DNA of 17,977 bases from Chrysochromulina tobinii (lineage: Eukaryota > Haptophyta > Prymnesiales > Chrysochromulinaceae), in contig JWZX01002656.1 in assembly GCA_001275005.1 (NCBI GenBank), positions 1 to 17,977 of the forward strand. The letters are read 5' to 3'. The translations under genes and the position numbers were made by a program. This document shows, one piece after another, positions 14,731 to 17,977 of this stretch. The first letter of the stretch is position 1. Each line of letters opens with the position of its first letter. The notes under the pieces were generated by a model that saw nothing but the letters and a program-made list of their open reading frames with translations, was not told the origin of the DNA and did no database searches.

Positions 14731-17700
14731 AGATGATGATGATGAAGCGTAGAAAGGTAGAGAGCTAGCTGAAGCGCAGTAGGAAACGAGCGTCGCGCCC
14801 GTGAGGGCGATCAGTTGCGAACGCGCGTCACGCCCAGACCCGGCAGGGTGATGAGCTGCGCTTGCGCCAGGAAGCGCGAGGCGGCCTGTGCCGCCCAAGC
14901 CGAGGGCGAGAGCAGCGGCCAAGATGATGAGCGAGCTGAAGCTGCAGGCGGCGGCGAGCGTCTCGCCCTAGCGGCCGAGATGATGAGCGAGCTGAAGCTG
15001 CAGGCAGCGGCGAGCGTCACGCCCGTAGGGCGAAGAGCTGCACGCGTGCCGAGCAGCGCGAGGCGGCCTGTGCCGCCCAAGTAAAGGGCGAGAACAGCGG
15101 CCGAGATATTGAGCGAGCTGAAGCTGCAGTCGAGATGATGAGCAGGCTGAAGCTGCAGGCGGCGGCGAGCGTCAAGCCCGTGAGGGAGATGAGCTGCACA
15201 CGCGCCGAGCAGCGCGAGGCGGCCTGTGATGCCCAAGCCGAGGGCGAGAGCGGTGGCCGAGATGATGATCGAGCTGAGGCTGCAGGCAGCGGCGAGCGTC
15301 AAGCCCGCCAGGGAAACGAGCTGAAACGCGCTGAGCAGCGCGAGGCGGCCTGTGCCGCCCAAGCCGAGGCGAGAGCGGCGGCCGAGATGATGATCAGGCT
15401 GAAGCTGCAGGCGGCGGCGAGCGTCCCGCCCGTCGGGGCGATGAGCTGCACACGCGCAAAGCAGCGCGAGGCGGCCTGTGCCGCCCAAGCCGAGGGCGAG
15501 AGCAGTGGCCGAGATGATGAGCGAACTGAAGCTGCAGTAGGCACCGGGCGTCACCCCTGTGAGGGCAACGAGCTGTAACGCGCCGAGCAGCGCGAGGAGG
15601 CCTGTGCCGCCCAAGCAATGGGCGAGAACAGCGGCCGAGGTGATGATCAAGCTGAAACTGCAGTCGAGATGATGAGCAAGCTGAAGCTGCAGGCGGCGAG
15701 GGCGTCACGCCCGTCGGGGCGATCGGCTGCACGCGTGCGAGGCGGCCTGTGCCACAAATGCCTAAGGCGAGAACAGCGGCCGAGATATTGAGCGAGCTGA
15801 AGCTGCAGGCGGCGGCTAGCGTCGAGCCCGTGAGAGAGATGAGCTGCACGCGCGCCGAGCAGCGCGAGGCGGCCTGTGCCGCCCAAGCCGAGGGCGAGAG
15901 CGGTGGCCGGTGGCCGAGATGATGATCGAGCTGAGGCTGCAGGCAGCGGCGAGCATCAAGCCCGTCAGGGCAACGAGCTGACACGCGCCGAGCAGCGCGA
16001 GGCGGCCTGTGCCGCCCAGGCCGAGGCGAGAGCAGCGGCCGAGATGATGATCAGGCTGAAGCTGCAGGCGGCGGCGAGCGTCCCGCCCGTCGGGGCGATG
16101 AGCTGCACACGCGCAAAGCAGCGCGAGGCGGCCTGTGCCGCCCAAGCCGAGGGCGAGAACAGCGGCCGAGATGATGAGAAAGCTGAAGCTGCAGGCGGCG
16201 GCGAACGTCACGCCTGTCAGGGCGATGAGCTGCACGCGTGCCGAGCAGCGCGAGGTGGCCTGTGCCGCCCAAGCTGAGGGCGAGAAAGGCCTAAGCCGAA
16301 GGCCATGAGCTGCACTCGCCGAGCAGCGCGAGGCTGCTTGTGAGTCCCAAGCCGAGGGCGAGAGCAGCGGCCGAGATTATGAGAGAGCTGAAGCTGCAGG
16401 CGGCGGCGAACGTCACGCCTGTCAGGGCGATGAGCTGCACGCGTGCCGAGCACCGCGAGGTGGCCTGTGCCGCCCAAGCCGAGGGCGAGAGCAGCAGCCG
16501 AGATGATGAGCGAACCGAGGCTGCAGGCGGCGGCGAGAGCGTCACGCCTGTCAGGGCAACGAGCTGCACGCGCGCCGAACAGTGCAAGGCGGCCTGTGCC
16601 GCCTAAGCCGAGGGCGAGAAGGCCCTAGCCGAGGGCGAGAACAGCGGCCGAGATGATGATTGAGCTGAAGCTGCAGGCGGCGGCGAGCGTGACGCCTGTC
16701 AGGGCGATGGGCTGCATGCACGCCAAGCAGTGTGAGGCGGCCTTGCCGCCCACGCCGAGGGCGAGAAAGGCCCAAGCCGAGGGCTAGAAAGGCGAGAAAG
16801 GCGGCCGAGATGATGATGGAGCTGAAGCTGCAGGTGGCAGCGAGTGTCACGCCTGTGAAGGAAACGAGTTGCACGCGCCGAGTAGTGCAAGGCAGCCAGA
16901 GCCGCCCAAGCCGAGGGCGAGAGCAACGGCCGAGATGATGAGAAAGCTGAAGCTGCAGCGGCGGCGAGCATCACGCTTGTGAGGGCGATGGGCGACATGC
17001 GCGCCAAGCAGTGTGAGGTTGCCTTGCCACCCAGGCTGAGGGCGAGAAAGGCCCAGGCCGAGGGCCATGAGCTGCACGCGCCGAGCAGTGTGAGGCGGCC
17101 TGTGCCGCCCAAGCCGAGGGCGGGAACAGCGGCCGAGAGGATGAGCGAGCTGAAGCTGCAGGCGCGGCGAGCCCCACGCCTGTCAGACAACGAGCAGCAC
17201 GCGCGCCAAGCAGCGCGAGGCGGCCTGTGCCGCCCAAGCGAGAACAGCGGCCGAAATGATGAGAAGGCTGAAGCTGCGGGCGGCGGCGAACATCACGCCT
17301 GTCAGGGCGATGAGCTGCACGCGCGCCGAGCAGCGCGAGGTGGCCTGTGCCGCCCAAGCCGAGGGTGAGAGCAGCAGCCAAGATGATGAGCGAGCTGAAG
17401 CTGCAGGCGGCGGCGAGAGCGTCACGCCTGTCAGGGCAACGAGCTGAAACGCGCCGAACAGTGCAAGGCGGCACTGCAAGGCGGCCTGTGCCGCCTAAGC
17501 CGAGGGCGAGAAGGCCTTAGCCGAGGGCGAGAACAGCGGCCGAGATGATGAATGAGCTGAAGCTGCAGGCGGCAGCGAGCCTTACGTCCGTCAGGGCGAT
17601 GAGCTGCACGCGATGAGTTGCACGCGCGCCGAGCAGCGCGAGGCGGCCTGTCCCGCCCACACCGAGGGCGAGGACGGCGGCCGAGATGATGAGCGAACTG

Positions 17701-17977
17701 AGGCTGCAGGCGCGGCGAGCCCCACGCCTGTCGGGGCGATGAGCTGCACACGCGCAAAGCAGCTCGAGGCGGCCTGTGCTGCCCAAGCCGAGGGCGAGAG
17801 CAGCGGCCGAGATTATGAGAGAGCTGAAGCTGCAGGCGGCGGCGAACGTCACGCCTGTCAGGGCGATGAGCTGCACGCGTGCCGAGCACCGCGAGGTGGC
17901 CTGTGCCGCCCAAGCCGAGGGCGAGAGCAGCAGCCGAGATGATGAGCGAACCGAGGCTGCAGGCGGCGGCGAGAGCG
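14731..17977. repeat. Satellite-like array of about 126/127-bp units, at least 24 copies, continues off the right edge
   Basis: Each unit reads roughly GAGCAGCGCGAGGCGGCCTG, then TGCCGCCCAAGCCGAGGGCG, AGAGCAGCGGCCGAGATGAT, GAGCGAGCTGAAGCTGCAGG, CGGCGGCGAGCGTCACGCC and TGTCAGGGCGATGAGCTGCA. Anchors (GGCGGCCTG or variants) at 15062, 15218, 15344, 15470, 15596, 15741, 15868, 16001, 16127, 16254, 16332, 16459 and 16588 give spacings of 156, 126, 126, 126, 145, 127, 133, 126, 127, 78, 127 and 129. The first, degenerate unit begins near 14731. Because spacing shifts between 126 and 127 and other lengths, no single frame is kept across the array. The long open frames on both strands follow from GC-rich repetition, so I do not call a gene. 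Longer nested duplications are present. Confidence 0.88.

Noticed and set aside
14811-17913. Minus-strand open frames in the satellite array that look like membrane proteins
   Set aside because: They change frame every few units, exist equally on both strands, and their hydrophobicity follows from the repeat composition. There is no start or domain evidence.
14731-17977. CRISPR array
   Set aside because: Units are contiguous and about 126 bp long with no constant short repeat separated by unique spacers, and all other content is eukaryotic.

Overview
The window looks like nuclear DNA from a GC-rich unicellular eukaryote, most likely an alga or similar protist. A haptophyte is my best guess from the style of the proteins, but the sequence does not prove it. 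Eukaryotic signs are a chromodomain protein, a mitochondrial-carrier protein, a SLIP-GC-like (dynamin-superfamily) GTPase, an N-myristoylation-type start (MGCASSK), a probable spliceosomal intron, short divergent and convergent intergenic regions, and a long satellite-like array. I see no bacterial operon, phage or transposase signature, and I recognise no tRNA or rRNA.

Layout. (1) 1-1656, plus: 5'-truncated coding region ending in a chromodomain, with two short in-frame tandem repeats. (2) 1657-2540: gene-free stretch between convergent genes, with hairpins and an AT-rich island. (3) 2541-3841, minus: alpha/beta hydrolase of the hormone-sensitive-lipase/arylacetamide-deacetylase type. All catalytic motifs are present, but the reading frame changes near 3254 and there is a probable intron at 3005-3157. 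(4) 4338/4515-4892, minus: small protein with a dual-acylation N-terminus and a small repeat domain that is partly duplicated downstream. (5) 4995-6434, minus: intact major facilitator superfamily (MFS) transporter. (6) 6435-6581: 147-bp divergent promoter region with two inverted repeats. (7) 6582-7490, plus: mitochondrial-carrier-family protein with two of its three signature motifs degenerate. (8) 7868-14303, minus: giant protein of about 2,144 aa. It has an unknown N-terminal region, twelve ~57-aa Ala-rich helical repeats, basic nuclear-type signals and a C-terminal SLIP-GC-like GTPase. One extra G near 12873 breaks the frame. (9) 14731-17977: degenerate 126/127-bp tandem array with nested higher-order duplications, running off the window.

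The genes do not form an obvious single pathway. The MFS transporter and the mitochondrial carrier share a short head-to-head promoter and may be co-expressed, which would fit metabolite transport at two membranes, but this is inference. The most unusual object is the repeat-fused nuclear-type GTPase next to the satellite array.
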